From positions 269,591-333,590 of the forward strand of contig NZ_KB895380.1 of the NCBI RefSeq assembly GCF_000374825.1: a DNA stretch of 64,000 nucleotides, in the 5' to 3' direction. The notes beneath the pieces are model-generated. The model did not search any database. It was not told where the DNA came from and saw only the letters and a program-made list of their open reading frames with translations. Within the stretch, counting starts at the first letter, position 1; the number at the start of each line of letters is the position of its first letter. A program made the translations under genes and the position numbers. This DNA is from Paenibacillus sanguinis 2301083 = DSM 16941. Its GTDB lineage: Bacteria; Bacillota; Bacilli; Paenibacillales; Paenibacillaceae. Positions 39,706-48,776 of this stretch are shown in pieces.

Positions 39706-40620
39706 GTGAGTGAGATGATCATTCAAACGAAGGATTTAACGAAGACATATCGCGGCCGCATGGCGGTTGATCACTTGAATCTGGAAATTGCCAAAGGGGA
39801 TATTTATGGCTTTCTTGGACCTAATGGCGCCGGGAAGACAACAACGATCCGGATGCTGCTGGGACTGATTCAGCCAACCGGCGGGTCCATCCGCATCTTT
39901 GGGCGTGACATGCCCAAGGACAAGCTGGAGATCCTCCGGCATATAGGCTCTCTCGTCGAATCTCCTTCCTACTACGGCCACTTGAGCGCTATAGACAATT
40001 TGGAGGCCGTCCGTCGCATCCTACAAGTGCCGAAATCACGAATCCATGAAGTGCTGGAGATTGTGTCGCTGACCAGTGAGGCTCGCCGCCCAGTCAAGGG
40101 CTTCTCTCTGGGAATGAAGCAACGGCTAGGCATCGCTTCCGCCTTGCTGGGCAGCCCCGATCTGCTCATTCTCGATGAGCCTACGAACGGGCTGGACCCC
40201 TCAGGCATTCACGAGATTCGTGAATTAATCAAGCATATGCCGGAGCAGTACGGCATTACCGTACTGGTATCCAGCCACTTGCTAGGCGAGATGGAACTGA
40301 TGGCCAGCAAGGTAGGCATTATTCGCGAGGGTCAATTGGTGTTCCAGGATACCATTGATAACCTCCGTCTGAAATCCGCGCATAATATGGAGTTTACTGT
40401 ATCGGAGCCGGATTCTGCACTGTGGATTGCCCGCGACCTTGGTGCGAGCGGAACAGCGACGAACGGCGTGCTCACCTTTCCGGGAATGGCCGATGCCCAA
40501 GTTGCCCATCTCGTCAAACGGCTGGTAGAGAACGGGCACAGCATCTACAGGGTGGAGCAGAAGAAGAAATCGCTGGAGGATATTTTCATGCAGGTCATTG
40601 GGGAGCGTGGACAGCTATGA
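39706..40620 (+). CDS. ABC transporter ATPase, lantibiotic immunity type (LanF-like)
   Basis: 304 residues: Walker A GPNGAGKTTT, signature FSLGMKQRLGIA, Walker B LLILDEPTNGLDPSGIHEIR, H-loop SSHLLGEMELMA, and a C-terminal domain of about 80 residues as in NisF/SpaF/BcrA. The start is GTG 39706 after GAGGTGAT. Overlaps the first permease gene. Would expel or sequester a membrane-active peptide with the two permeases. Confidence 0.93.
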   Translation: MSEMIIQTKDLTKTYRGRMAVDHLNLEIAKGDIYGFLGPNGAGKTTTIRMLLGLIQPTGGSIRIFGRDMPKDKLEILRHIGSLVESPSYYGHLSAIDNLEAVRRILQVPKSRIHEVLEIVSLTSEARRPVKGFSLGMKQRLGIASALLGSPDLLILDEPTNGLDPSGIHEIRELIKHMPEQYGITVLVSSHLLGEMELMASKVGIIREGQLVFQDTIDNLRLKSAHNMEFTVSEPDSALWIARDLGASGTATNGVLTFPGMADAQVAHLVKRLVENGHSIYRVEQKKKSLEDIFMQVIGERGQL

Positions 40621-41333
40621 TGTTACGTTCTCTATCTGCCGACTTTCTGAAAATTCGCCGCAAGGGGATCTGGTTCCTGATTGTTTTGGCCCCTGTGGGG
40701 CTCGTTGTCATGCAGGCGCTTAATTATGGCCTGCGCTTCGACTACTTGAGCGTACGGTACGCTGATGACCCTTGGGGTGGGCTGCTGACTAATATCTGCG
40801 CCTTTGTGCCAATTGCCTTGTACCTGGGATGCACACTGGTCAGTTCACTGGTGGCCAACGTGGAGCATCAGCTCAGCTCCTGGAAGCAGTTGCTGGCCCT
40901 GCCCATCTCCCGCATAGCAGTGTTCAGCGCCAAGTTCCTGCTATGCTTCCTGCTGCTGTCGGTATCTTGCATTCTCCTGCCCATTGGCACGGTCATCTTG
41001 GGATTATGCTTCGGATTTGACAGCCACCTGATGCCTTATGCTGATCTGGCACGGATGGGTTTTTATCCTTTGCTGGCAGCCTTGCCGCTGTTAGCCTTGC
41101 AGCTTTGGCTTTCGCTCACCTACCGCAACCCGTCCTTGCCGGTTTCGCTGGGGGTGACCATTTCGATCATTTCTCCGTTTATGATGAGCTTGCCTGCACA
41201 GTTCCCGCTTAACTGGCCCGTCTTCGGCTTCACCGGGCCACACCGGGAATGGTTCATTCTGGCTGGCCTCCTGACAGGAGGCTTCATCCTGCTCATGGGA
41301 ATGATTCACTTTAACCGAAAGGATGTGGACTAA
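40617..41333 (+). CDS. ABC-2 permease, lantibiotic immunity type (MutE/EpiE-like)
   Basis: 238 residues with six predicted helices and the motif ANVEHQLSSWKQLLALPISRIAVFSAK that marks LanE/LanG permeases. The frame is open from 40422, but that part lies inside the ATPase gene; ATG 40617 overlaps the ATPase stop and follows GGGGAG. The first of two related permeases. Confidence 0.9.
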   Translation: MMLRSLSADFLKIRRKGIWFLIVLAPVGLVVMQALNYGLRFDYLSVRYADDPWGGLLTNICAFVPIALYLGCTLVSSLVANVEHQLSSWKQLLALPISRIAVFSAKFLLCFLLLSVSCILLPIGTVILGLCFGFDSHLMPYADLARMGFYPLLAALPLLALQLWLSLTYRNPSLPVSLGVTISIISPFMMSLPAQFPLNWPVFGFTGPHREWFILAGLLTGGFILLMGMIHFNRKDVD

Positions 41334-41336
41334 CCT

Positions 41337-42080
41337 ATGAAGACATTCCTTCATGTGCTCGCCGCAGAACGCCTGAAAATGGCCCGTTCCCATCTTTGGA
41401 TGGTTCTTCTGGCAAGCCCCGCCCTCGCCGCATTGATTGGCGTCCTTGCGGATTTGTCGCATACGCCGGACAACGAAGCCTGGAGAACCTTGCTTGAGGC
41501 CATGGCCATGCTGCACGGACTGCTCTTTCTGCCGATTATGGCCGGCTTGTTCCCTTCATTTATCTGTCGGTACGAGCATATAGGCGGCGGCTGGAAGCAG
41601 CTTCTGGTCCTGCCCATCTCTCGCAGTGCGGTTTATTTCGCCAAATTGCTCATCGTATTCTCTCTGCTAGCCCTATCGCAGCTGCTATTCCTTGCCGCCC
41701 TGTTGATTGTTGGGTTCGTTCAGCAGGTGAGCGCCCCGATCCCATGGGGGATGATCGTCACAAGCCTGCTCGGGGGACTGATCGCCTGCCTGCCGCTGGT
41801 GACCTTGCAGCTTGGCATCTCACTGATATGGTCCAGCTTTGCAGCTCCTTTGGCCGTCAACGTGTCGTTGACGATTCCCAATTTGCTGATTGTCAATTCT
41901 GCCCGGATCGGGCCGTTCTACCCTTGGGCCCAGCCGCTACTGGCGATGATGCCACGCGGAGGGGACGGCAATTATGTGGCCGTCAACCTTCCCTACGAAA
42001 GTCTTGTCATTACAGTCATCGGCAGCTTTATCGTCTTCTTGTCTGCTGGCTTGCTTTATTTCCGCCGCAAGGCGATATAA
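41337..42080 (+). CDS. ABC-2 permease, lantibiotic immunity type (MutG-like)
   Basis: 247 residues, six predicted helices. YEHIGGGWKQLLVLPISRSAVYFAK parallels the motif in the first permease, so the two are paralogous halves of one channel. It starts three bases after the previous stop. No lantibiotic precursor or modification gene is in the window, so this looks like a resistance module rather than producer immunity. Confidence 0.9.
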   Translation: MKTFLHVLAAERLKMARSHLWMVLLASPALAALIGVLADLSHTPDNEAWRTLLEAMAMLHGLLFLPIMAGLFPSFICRYEHIGGGWKQLLVLPISRSAVYFAKLLIVFSLLALSQLLFLAALLIVGFVQQVSAPIPWGMIVTSLLGGLIACLPLVTLQLGISLIWSSFAAPLAVNVSLTIPNLLIVNSARIGPFYPWAQPLLAMMPRGGDGNYVAVNLPYESLVITVIGSFIVFLSAGLLYFRRKAI

Positions 42081-42241
42081 CCTATCCGCCGTCTCCCCCT
42101 AGGCGTACCGGACTTGGCTGTTATAAGTGACACACTGTCCGGCGGATGCAAGCCTAGTCTAGGCTTCGCCTTGGCTCTGTCGGGCAGCCTTGAGCTGATT
42201 TTCCTGAATGTACGAGGCTGTTTGTACCAAATATCGTATAC

Positions 42242-42351
42242 AAAAAAGGATGCGAGGCCCACCTTCTAAGCTAAAATGTACCCTACAAGATGACCTTTTT
42301 AAAAGTGTCTATCTTATAGGGTACATTGTAATACGGCCAGCATCCTTTTTT
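42242..42351. terminator. Bidirectional terminator with an internal palindrome
   Basis: Outer arms AAAAAAGGATGC (42242-42253) and GCATCCTTTTTT (42340-42351), with inner GGCC copies, end both the ABC operon and trxB. An insertion-like palindrome (42275-42327) fills the loop. Confidence 0.8.
42275..42327. repeat. Palindrome resembling paired insertion-sequence ends
   Basis: AATGTACCCTA-AAGAT on the left and ATCTT-TAGGGTACATT on the right are near-perfect inverted arms around about 20 bases. Ends starting TGTACCCTA recall IS3-group terminal repeats, but there is no transposase and no clear target duplication. Confidence 0.5.
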
Positions 42352-42363
42352 ACTTAAAAAACC

Positions 42364-43317
42364 TTACGAGCCTGCCAGTCCACTCCAGTCATGGACCATA
42401 CTGCCCTCCAGAAACTTCTCACAATCCATGGCCGCCATACACCCTGACCCGGCTGCGGTAATCGCTTGCCGATAACGGGTATCCTGCACATCGCCACAAG
42501 CAAATACACCCGTCACATTTGTCTCCGTCGTTCCCGGCTTCACAACGATATAACCTAGCCCGTCCGTCTCAATGGCTCCGTTCAGGAACTTCGTGTTCGG
42601 CGTATGACCGATGGCCACAAATATGCCATCCGCCTCCAGCAACTCCTCTTGTCCGCTCTCGTTATGACGGACCTTCAACCCTTTGACAATCCCCTCTGCC
42701 GTGACCACCTCCAGCGGCGAGCGGTTCAGCGCCCAAGAGATTTTTTCGTTGGCCCTGGCGCGATCCTGCATAATCTTCGAGGCGCGCAGCTCTTCACGCC
42801 GATGCACCACCGTAACCTCAGAAGCAAAACGCGTCAAGAAATTCGCTTCCTCCATCGCAGAATCGCCCCCGCCAATAACCAACAGCTTCTTCCCGCGGAA
42901 GAAGAAGCCATCGCATGTTGCACAGGTGCTGACGCCTCGACCTACATTTTCCTGCTCGCCAGGAATGCCCAGATACTTGGCCGAAGCCCCCGTAGAGATG
43001 ATGACGGACGAGGCCTCCAGAATTTTGTCCCCTTCCAGCTTCACCTGAAGCGGTTGTTCGGAGAAGTCCACACTCTCCACCCAACCTGTGACAAATTCAG
43101 CGCCAAACCGTTCCGCCTGCTTACGCATATGGTCCATAAGCTCTGGCCCTTGAATCCCCTCTGGAAATCCAGGGAAATTCTCAACCTCCGTGGTGGTGGT
43201 GAGTTGCCCTCCCGGCTCCAGCCCCTCGATGACGATGGGGCTCAGGTTCGCCCTGGCCAAATAAATCGCTGCCGTCAGTCCAGCAGGCCCGGTGCCAATA
43301 ACCACTGTCTTGTGCAT
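42364..43317 (-). CDS. trxB: Thioredoxin reductase
   Basis: NADPH-dependent flavoenzyme that reduces thioredoxin. 317 residues: FAD site GTGPAGLTAAIY, redox pair in CATCDGFFF near residue 135, NADPH site IGGGDSAMEE, and FAD-binding GVFACGDVQD near 276. The start is ATG 43317 behind GAGGAGG. Same position relative to a YvcD-like TPR gene as in B. subtilis. Confidence 0.97.
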   Translation of the reverse strand: MHKTVVIGTGPAGLTAAIYLARANLSPIVIEGLEPGGQLTTTTEVENFPGFPEGIQGPELMDHMRKQAERFGAEFVTGWVESVDFSEQPLQVKLEGDKILEASSVIISTGASAKYLGIPGEQENVGRGVSTCATCDGFFFRGKKLLVIGGGDSAMEEANFLTRFASEVTVVHRREELRASKIMQDRARANEKISWALNRSPLEVVTAEGIVKGLKVRHNESGQEELLEADGIFVAIGHTPNTKFLNGAIETDGLGYIVVKPGTTETNVTGVFACGDVQDTRYRQAITAAGSGCMAAMDCEKFLEGSMVHDWSGLAGS

Positions 43318-43443
43318 CTTCTATACCTCCTCAGGATGGTCTCTCACAGGTCAAAGCCAAGTCAAAAACAGCTAAATTTGTATCCTGCATAGATACTACC
43401 TATCAAGTTTTCCCCAAGTTGGAACAGCTTTACCCACATTCAT

Positions 43444-45180
43444 CTACTGAACAGACGGGAAAATAGCCTCTATCTTCTCCCTCACACCGCATACTTCATC
43501 CACCCGCCGCACATAACGGCTGGCTGTGGAGGCAGATATATTGTACCGCTTAGCCACCTGCTCATAGGTGACAGAACGCCTGTGCATCTTGGCCGTCAAG
43601 TATTCCAGCGCTGCCGCCCAACCCTCCAAATGAGTGATAGCAGGCGCCTCGGGATAAAGCCTAGTAATGAAGTCCACCCACAACGTCTCCATATCATGCT
43701 GTTGCTGGAGATCAAAGCTTCGCTTCATATGTTCTATGGCCAAATCCACCACAGCTTGCCACTCGCTGCGCCATACCGGCAGCTCTGTAGAAACCCGGCT
43801 AGGGTCTACCATGCGAGTCGTACTTCCCGAGCGAACAGGCAACGGCTTGCTCACGCCGAGGCAGCGGAGGACAAATAAAGCCATCTCCTTCAAATAGGCA
43901 TCTTCGTCAGGCTCCAGCAAGAAGGCTTGCAGCGCTTCCTCAACCTCTTGATCAGCAATCAAGCCCAGCGCCTGAATGACCTGCAGCTTGGTGCGAGCGT
44001 CGCCGTGACGCAATGCCCAGAAGAAGGAGGAGCGAATCAACGGATTATCCTTTACCTCAGAAGGCAGCCCTTCTTCTTCCGATTCCCAGCGCTTGAACTG
44101 CTCCTCAAAAGGCAACAGATACTGGTAATTGACCGGCAAGGAATCCACGGCTTCCCCTTCTTGTTCAGCAGCAAGGCGGTTCAAGTAGAAATCGGCCACC
44201 CCTGCCTGCGGGTCGTGCCCCTTGGCCTTACTCCAGAGCTTGCGCGCCTGCCAGAAGCGGCCTGTATGATAAGCAGCAACCGCTGCATAATGAAAAAGGC
44301 AAGCATCCTTGGGAATATCCCGGCTCTTCAATAAACGGTCGAAGTGGTGAAAGGCTTCCTCATGACGGCCCAGAATTCCCATGGTTGTTGCCAGCTTGAA
44401 CACATGCTCCTGGTGGAATGGAACGATACTAGCTAGCTGATTTGCAAGCTCTTCCAAGGCTTCGGTCTCTCCGGCATGCTGATAAAATATAGCCAGATTG
44501 CACAAGCCATGCAGATTGCCGCCGTCCTGAGTCAGGACCTCCTCCACCGTATCCAGTGCCTTACGGAACAGGCCAAGATAATAGTAGCCCAACGCCAGAT
44601 TGTTACGCGCCGCCAAGAAATCCGGGCGTTGCTGTACCAACTGCTCTAGCAGTTTCACCGCTTGCGTGAACTTGCCATCCTCCAGTAAAGAACGAGCTTG
44701 GTCATGCTCGTATACCCCCTGCCGGGACTTAATCCCGCGCAGTCTAGCCGGCCGATCCAATTCAACTTGCAGCAGATCAATCATCTCTTCTGCTTCATCC
44801 AGGAACTGACCGCTCTCATCCTGCTCCAGGTAGGTAACTAGCGCTTCCTCTGCGGCTTCAAACAAATCCAGATTGGCATAGTTATTGGCCATGTAGAAAT
44901 AGCACTCCGTCATGCCGGGGTCTATCTCTTCCAGTACCGTCTTCAGCACAGCATTGGAGCCTTCGTAATCTCCCATTTCGGACAATATCCCTGCCATATT
45001 GCAGTGGTTCACCGGATTGCCCGGCTCATATTCTACAGCTTTACGAAAATACTTCAATGCCTTGTCATAGCGATAGCGATCCAATGAGAAAACGGCTCTC
45101 TCGAAGAAAAATCCCGCATCCATCGAGATCGGCAGCACTTTCCCCCGTTTATTTCCGGCCGGTCGCTTGTTTCCCTTCAA
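43444..45180 (-). CDS. TPR-repeat protein with C-terminal helix-turn-helix, YvcD-like
   Basis: 578 residues, with TPR-like helix pairs through the first 330 (for example YDKALKYFRKAVEYEPGNPVNH and KALDTVEEVLTQDGGNLHGLCNLA) and a short C-terminal helix-turn-helix (TYEQVAKRYNISASTASRYVRRV near residue 545). Likely a scaffold or regulator; function unknown. I start at TTG 45180, eight bases after GGGGAGG; a GTG at 45189 overlaps that site. A protein of this kind (YvcD) lies near trxB in B. subtilis. Confidence 0.85.
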   Translation of the reverse strand: MKGNKRPAGNKRGKVLPISMDAGFFFERAVFSLDRYRYDKALKYFRKAVEYEPGNPVNHCNMAGILSEMGDYEGSNAVLKTVLEEIDPGMTECYFYMANNYANLDLFEAAEEALVTYLEQDESGQFLDEAEEMIDLLQVELDRPARLRGIKSRQGVYEHDQARSLLEDGKFTQAVKLLEQLVQQRPDFLAARNNLALGYYYLGLFRKALDTVEEVLTQDGGNLHGLCNLAIFYQHAGETEALEELANQLASIVPFHQEHVFKLATTMGILGRHEEAFHHFDRLLKSRDIPKDACLFHYAAVAAYHTGRFWQARKLWSKAKGHDPQAGVADFYLNRLAAEQEGEAVDSLPVNYQYLLPFEEQFKRWESEEEGLPSEVKDNPLIRSSFFWALRHGDARTKLQVIQALGLIADQEVEEALQAFLLEPDEDAYLKEMALFVLRCLGVSKPLPVRSGSTTRMVDPSRVSTELPVWRSEWQAVVDLAIEHMKRSFDLQQQHDMETLWVDFITRLYPEAPAITHLEGWAAALEYLTAKMHRRSVTYEQVAKRYNISASTASRYVRRVDEVCGVREKIEAIFPSVQ

Positions 45181-45384
45181 GCAAGGCACCTCCCCTTTAT
45201 AGCGTACTTAATCTTCCATCACCCCAAAGTATACCATAGTATAAGCTGTCCTCCCACGAGGAATCCTGTCGGAAAATAGCGGACTTAACGGAAGAGGAAG
45301 GAAAATAAATCAGCCGGGACGAATATACAGAGGACTATATGCGGGATTGTAGAGCTTATACGAGGGGAGGAACCTATATCCTTT

Positions 45385-45486
45385 ATGACTATTTTATGGG
45401 AAAATATTGTGATTACCGGCATCTTTCTCGGATTGTTTATCGCTCTGGTCTGGTTTTTGTTTAGTTATAAAAAGAGGGGGAAATAA
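45385..45486 (+). CDS. Possible small membrane peptide
   Basis: 33 codons from ATG 45385 to TAA 45486: a hydrophobic helix (IVITGIFLGLFIALVWFLF) followed by a basic end (SYKKRGK). The GGGGAGG upstream is about 14 bases from the ATG, longer than ideal. Real small membrane proteins look like this, but the evidence is thin. Confidence 0.35.
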   Translation: MTILWENIVITGIFLGLFIALVWFLFSYKKRGK

Positions 45487-45582
45487 GGCAAACGAGATAC
45501 GCCCAGGGATGGGCACAGCTTCCGCTGAGCGAGTCGCTCCCTCTGGATTTAATCGAAGAATACAAAAGGGGGCGCTAAATTT

Positions 45583-46036
45583 ATGTTCAAAAGTAGATTT
45601 ACTAAACATACCCTTTTTCTTATTTTCGCCCTATTAGTGATAGCTATAATTCAATTTTGGCCTGATACTACACCAACCACTACTTTTGATAATCTTGTAA
45701 CAAACACGTTTAGTTCTTCTGAGGTATCATCTATAAATATTACAAAATTTCATGACAAATCGTCAGAAGTAGAAAAGGAAGCTGTACTAACCGTGAGTAA
45801 CAGCGAAAAACTGATGCATAGCTTATCAAGTATTGAATTAAAAAAAAGTAAATTTTTCCAATCTAAACCCTTATAGAGTGTATCAAATTTCCATAAATTT
45901 AGCTCGTGGTGATAATGTTAAAATTAATATTTATGAGGAAAATTATATTGACATATATAATACCAAAGAAAAGACGTTACGCTCTTATCAGATTGTTGGA
46001 GATTATGACCTGAATGCAATTCAAATCCTATTTTAA
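45583..46036 (+). pseudogene. Small exported or membrane protein gene with a frameshift
   Basis: The first frame gives 97 residues: basic start, a hydrophobic helix (LFLIFALLVIAIIQFW), then a Ser/Thr/Asn-rich part, stopping at 45876. The +1 frame continues without break to TAA 46034-46036 with sensible protein (YRVYQISINLARGD, YDLNAIQILF). Joining them near the A8 run at 45840-45847 gives about 151 residues. One extra A explains the break; this may be a real mutation, phase variation or a sequencing error. AT-rich relative to its neighbours. No family recognised. Confidence 0.65.
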
Positions 46037-46038
46037 AT

Positions 46039-46078
46039 ACAAAAAAGACATCCACCTCACAAAAAAGACATCCACCTA
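46039..46078. repeat. Tandem 20-base duplication in a terminator
   Basis: Two adjacent copies of a 20-base unit starting ACAAAAAAGACATCC, differing only in the last base. On the minus strand this repeats the 3' arm and T run of the prs terminator. Confidence 0.8.
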
Positions 46079-46108
46079 CTTGTTAAGGAGACAGATGTCT
46101 TATTTTAA
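46061..46108. terminator. Terminator of the his operon and of the convergent small gene
   Basis: AAGACATC pairs with GATGTCTT; the minus strand ends in six T and the plus strand in a T-rich run. Confidence 0.75.
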
Positions 46109-46152
46109 TTTTTTTGATTATTCCAAAAAATGAAATATACGCAAGCTAAAAA

Positions 46153-47100
46153 CTAAATCCCCCGATCCTTAAATAAAGCTGCGATCGACCCGCCCTCCAT
46201 GATGAACTGCGTTGCTCGGGCCAGCATCGGCGCAACCGATAGTACCTGGATATGAGCAGAATGCAGTTCGGGCTGGGCAATGGAGTCTGTGACCACGACT
46301 TGGCGGATGTTGGGGTGCTGCAGCTTCTCCAGTGCTTCCCCGGAGAACAGCCCGTGAGTAGCGCACACATAAGCATCGGCAGCCCCGCGCTCCTTTAAGC
46401 CTTCTACCACATTCACGATGGTCGTGCCTGTATCGATCAAATCTTCAATGATGATTGGGGTGTGACCGGCCACATCTCCAATAACATGTGTGATCACTGA
46501 TTCATTATGCGAGGGGCGCTTCTTGATCATGATCGCAAACGGCGAATCCAGCCCATTGGCCAGCTTCTCCGCCATGGAGGCTCGTCCGGCATCAGGTGAA
46601 ACGATGACAGGGTTAGGAATATTTTGCGCCTTCAGATAATCGGTCATCAAATCCAGGGCCGTTAAATGATCCACCGGAATATTGAAGAAGCCTTGAATCG
46701 CCGGAGCATGTAAATCCATAGTCACCACTCGGCTGGCCCCTGCCGTAGTCAGCACATCAGCCAACATCTTCGCCGAGATCGGCTCCCGCGGTGCCGACTT
46801 GCGCTCCTGCCGGGCATAACCGTAATACGGCATAATGATGTTCACCGTACGAGCAGAAGCCCGCTTCGCCGCATCAATCATCACCAACAGCTCCACAAAC
46901 AGCTCATTAATCGGATGTGATAGCGACTGCACCAGGAATACATCGGAATTACGGATGCTCTCCTCATAGTGGACATAAATCTCGCCGCTTTTGAAGCGCG
47001 ATAGCTTGACCTTTCCGGGCTCCACACCCAGGCGTTCACAAATGTCAGATACCAGCCTTGGGTTGGACGAACCGGAAAAAATACGCATCTTGGAACCCAC
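46153..47100 (-). CDS. prs: Ribose-phosphate pyrophosphokinase paralogue in the his operon
   Basis: Makes PRPP, the first substrate of histidine synthesis. About 315 residues with MPYYGYARQERKSAPREPISAK near residue 90, MDLHAPAIQGFF, and a PRPP loop PIIIEDLIDTGTTI in which the usual Asp-Asp is Glu-Asp. The flexible loop (KKRPSHNES) also differs from the housekeeping Bacillus enzyme. GTG 47100 (eight bases after GAGGAG) or ATG 47088 are both possible starts. Last gene of the his operon. Confidence 0.88.
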   Translation of the reverse strand: MGSKMRIFSGSSNPRLVSDICERLGVEPGKVKLSRFKSGEIYVHYEESIRNSDVFLVQSLSHPINELFVELLVMIDAAKRASARTVNIIMPYYGYARQERKSAPREPISAKMLADVLTTAGASRVVTMDLHAPAIQGFFNIPVDHLTALDLMTDYLKAQNIPNPVIVSPDAGRASMAEKLANGLDSPFAIMIKKRPSHNESVITHVIGDVAGHTPIIIEDLIDTGTTIVNVVEGLKERGAADAYVCATHGLFSGEALEKLQHPNIRQVVVTDSIAQPELHSAHIQVLSVAPMLARATQFIMEGGSIAALFKDRGI

Positions 47101-47225
47101 CTGCTTCACTCCTCGAATAAATCGAATTATAGTGCGAGTTCAATCTCTGACCACACATTCTCGTCTTTATCGTACATCCATTTCCAAGCAGCGTCCAGCA
47201 CAGCAAGCCCTGATTTCCTCCGTCC

Positions 47226-48053
47226 TCAGTCACATTCCAGGGCAACCATCGTTCTTCGTCTTCCCTCAAATGTGGCAACCTCTCGTACGCCTAATCGGTA
47301 CAATAGCGCCCTGGCTGTATCCAGATGTTCTCCCAGCTTCTGAGGATCGTGAGCGTCCGAGCCTAACGTCAGAGGAATGCCCAACTCGATCGCCCTCTGC
47401 AAAATCCGTTCGCTAGGGAACATCTCCGTGCAAGGCTTGGATAATCCGGAGGCATTTAATTCCATAGCAACGCCTGCTTGAGCCACCGCATTCAACGCCG
47501 TACGCTCCAATTCCAGCACAGCTTGCTCTGACCCCGCTCCGGGCTTATACCCAAATCTTTTTATCACATCCAGATGTCCCATGATATCGTAGAAGCCCGT
47601 AGCCGCAGCCTTGGTTACTGCTTCATAGTAGCGCTGATAGATGGCCAACGCATCCTGGCCCTCCCAATGGCGCACCTGCCGATAATCCGTAACGTCCCAT
47701 TCTCCGAGAAAATGAACCGAACCGATCACATAATCCCAGGGATACATTTCGATCAGCTTGCTAATTGCTTCCTCCCAGCCCTCCACATAATCGCCTTCCA
47801 GACCAACTCTAACTTCAATCTGTCCCCGATATTTCTCCTTTAATGCGAAGGCTTCCTCCACGTAACGTGGCAATTCTGCCAGCGGCATTGCCATCTCCGG
47901 ATAGTAGGTGGCCGGGTCTACATGCAAGAGCGGCATATGATCGGATAAGCCGATGTGATCCAGGCCCCTGGCTATGCCTTGCTGAATATATTCCTCCAGC
48001 TTACCGACAGCGTGTCCGCACCGTTCATGATGCGTATGATAATCGATCAGCAT
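47226..48053 (-). CDS. hisJ: Histidinol-phosphatase, PHP family
   Basis: Removes phosphate from histidinol phosphate. 275 residues with PHP motifs DYHTHHERCGHA, GLSDHMPL, GLEGDYVEG, GSVHFL, GHLDVIKR and LGSDAHDP in order. ATG 48053 follows AAGGGGG, 15 bases after hisIE. PHP phosphatases of this length in his operons fit HisJ/HisK. Confidence 0.93.
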   Translation of the reverse strand: MLIDYHTHHERCGHAVGKLEEYIQQGIARGLDHIGLSDHMPLLHVDPATYYPEMAMPLAELPRYVEEAFALKEKYRGQIEVRVGLEGDYVEGWEEAISKLIEMYPWDYVIGSVHFLGEWDVTDYRQVRHWEGQDALAIYQRYYEAVTKAAATGFYDIMGHLDVIKRFGYKPGAGSEQAVLELERTALNAVAQAGVAMELNASGLSKPCTEMFPSERILQRAIELGIPLTLGSDAHDPQKLGEHLDTARALLYRLGVREVATFEGRRRTMVALECD

Positions 48054-48068
48054 GAGACTAATGCCCCC

Positions 48069-48776
48069 TTAATCCCGGCGCGGCCGTTCGTGACGCCGCT
48101 CCAGCTCTTGCATGACCTCATCTAGCGGCAGCTTGCGTTCGCGCAGCAGCACCAGCAGATGATAGATCAGATCGCTAACCTCGTAACGAAGCTCATCATT
48201 ATCTTCATTTTTGGCAGCAATAATGGATTCAGCCGTCTCCTCGCCTACCTTCTTGAGAATCTTGTCAATGCCCTTCTCGAACAAATACGTCGTATACGCT
48301 CCTTCCGGGCGCTCAGCATCACGTTCGGCGATTAATTGCTCCAACTCGGCCAGCACCTTGAACCGCGCCATAGGGCTTCCTTCAGCGGCTTGCAATGCAG
48401 TATCGTCGGCAACGGCCGCCGTACGGTAGAAGCACGTCCGCTCTCCGGTGTGACAGGCGGGACCCGCCGACTGGGCCTCTACCAGGAGAGTATCCCCATC
48501 GCAATCATAGTGCAACGCCGTAATTCGCTGAGTATTGCCCGAAGTTGCTCCTTTGTTCCAAAGCTCGCTGCGTGAGCGGCTCCAGAACCAGGTGAACCCC
48601 GTCTCCACGGATTTGCGCAGCGATTCCTGGTTCATGTAGGCCATCATCAACACTTCCTTGCTGCCTGCCTCTTGTACCACAGTCGGGACCAGTCCGTCCG
48701 CATCCCACCTGATCGCCCTGTTCAATTCCTCCAACGACACCAGTAACTGCAATGGTTGTTCATCCGCTACGCTCAT
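48069..48776 (-). CDS. hisIE: Bifunctional phosphoribosyl-AMP cyclohydrolase / phosphoribosyl-ATP pyrophosphatase
   Basis: Second and third steps of histidine synthesis. 235 residues: HisI domain (about 15-125) with [17 protein letters not shown] and the zinc Cys/His cluster in [14 protein letters not shown], then HisE (about 140-225) with [15 protein letters not shown] 48776 overlaps the hisF stop by four bases. Confidence 0.97.
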   Translation of the reverse strand: MSVADEQPLQLLVSLEELNRAIRWDADGLVPTVVQEAGSKEVLMMAYMNQESLRKSVETGFTWFWSRSRSELWNKGATSGNTQRITALHYDCDGDTLLVEAQSAGPACHTGERTCFYRTAAVADDTALQAAEGSPMARFKVLAELEQLIAERDAERPEGAYTTYLFEKGIDKILKKVGEETAESIIAAKNEDNDELRYEVSDLIYHLLVLLRERKLPLDEVMQELERRHERPRRD

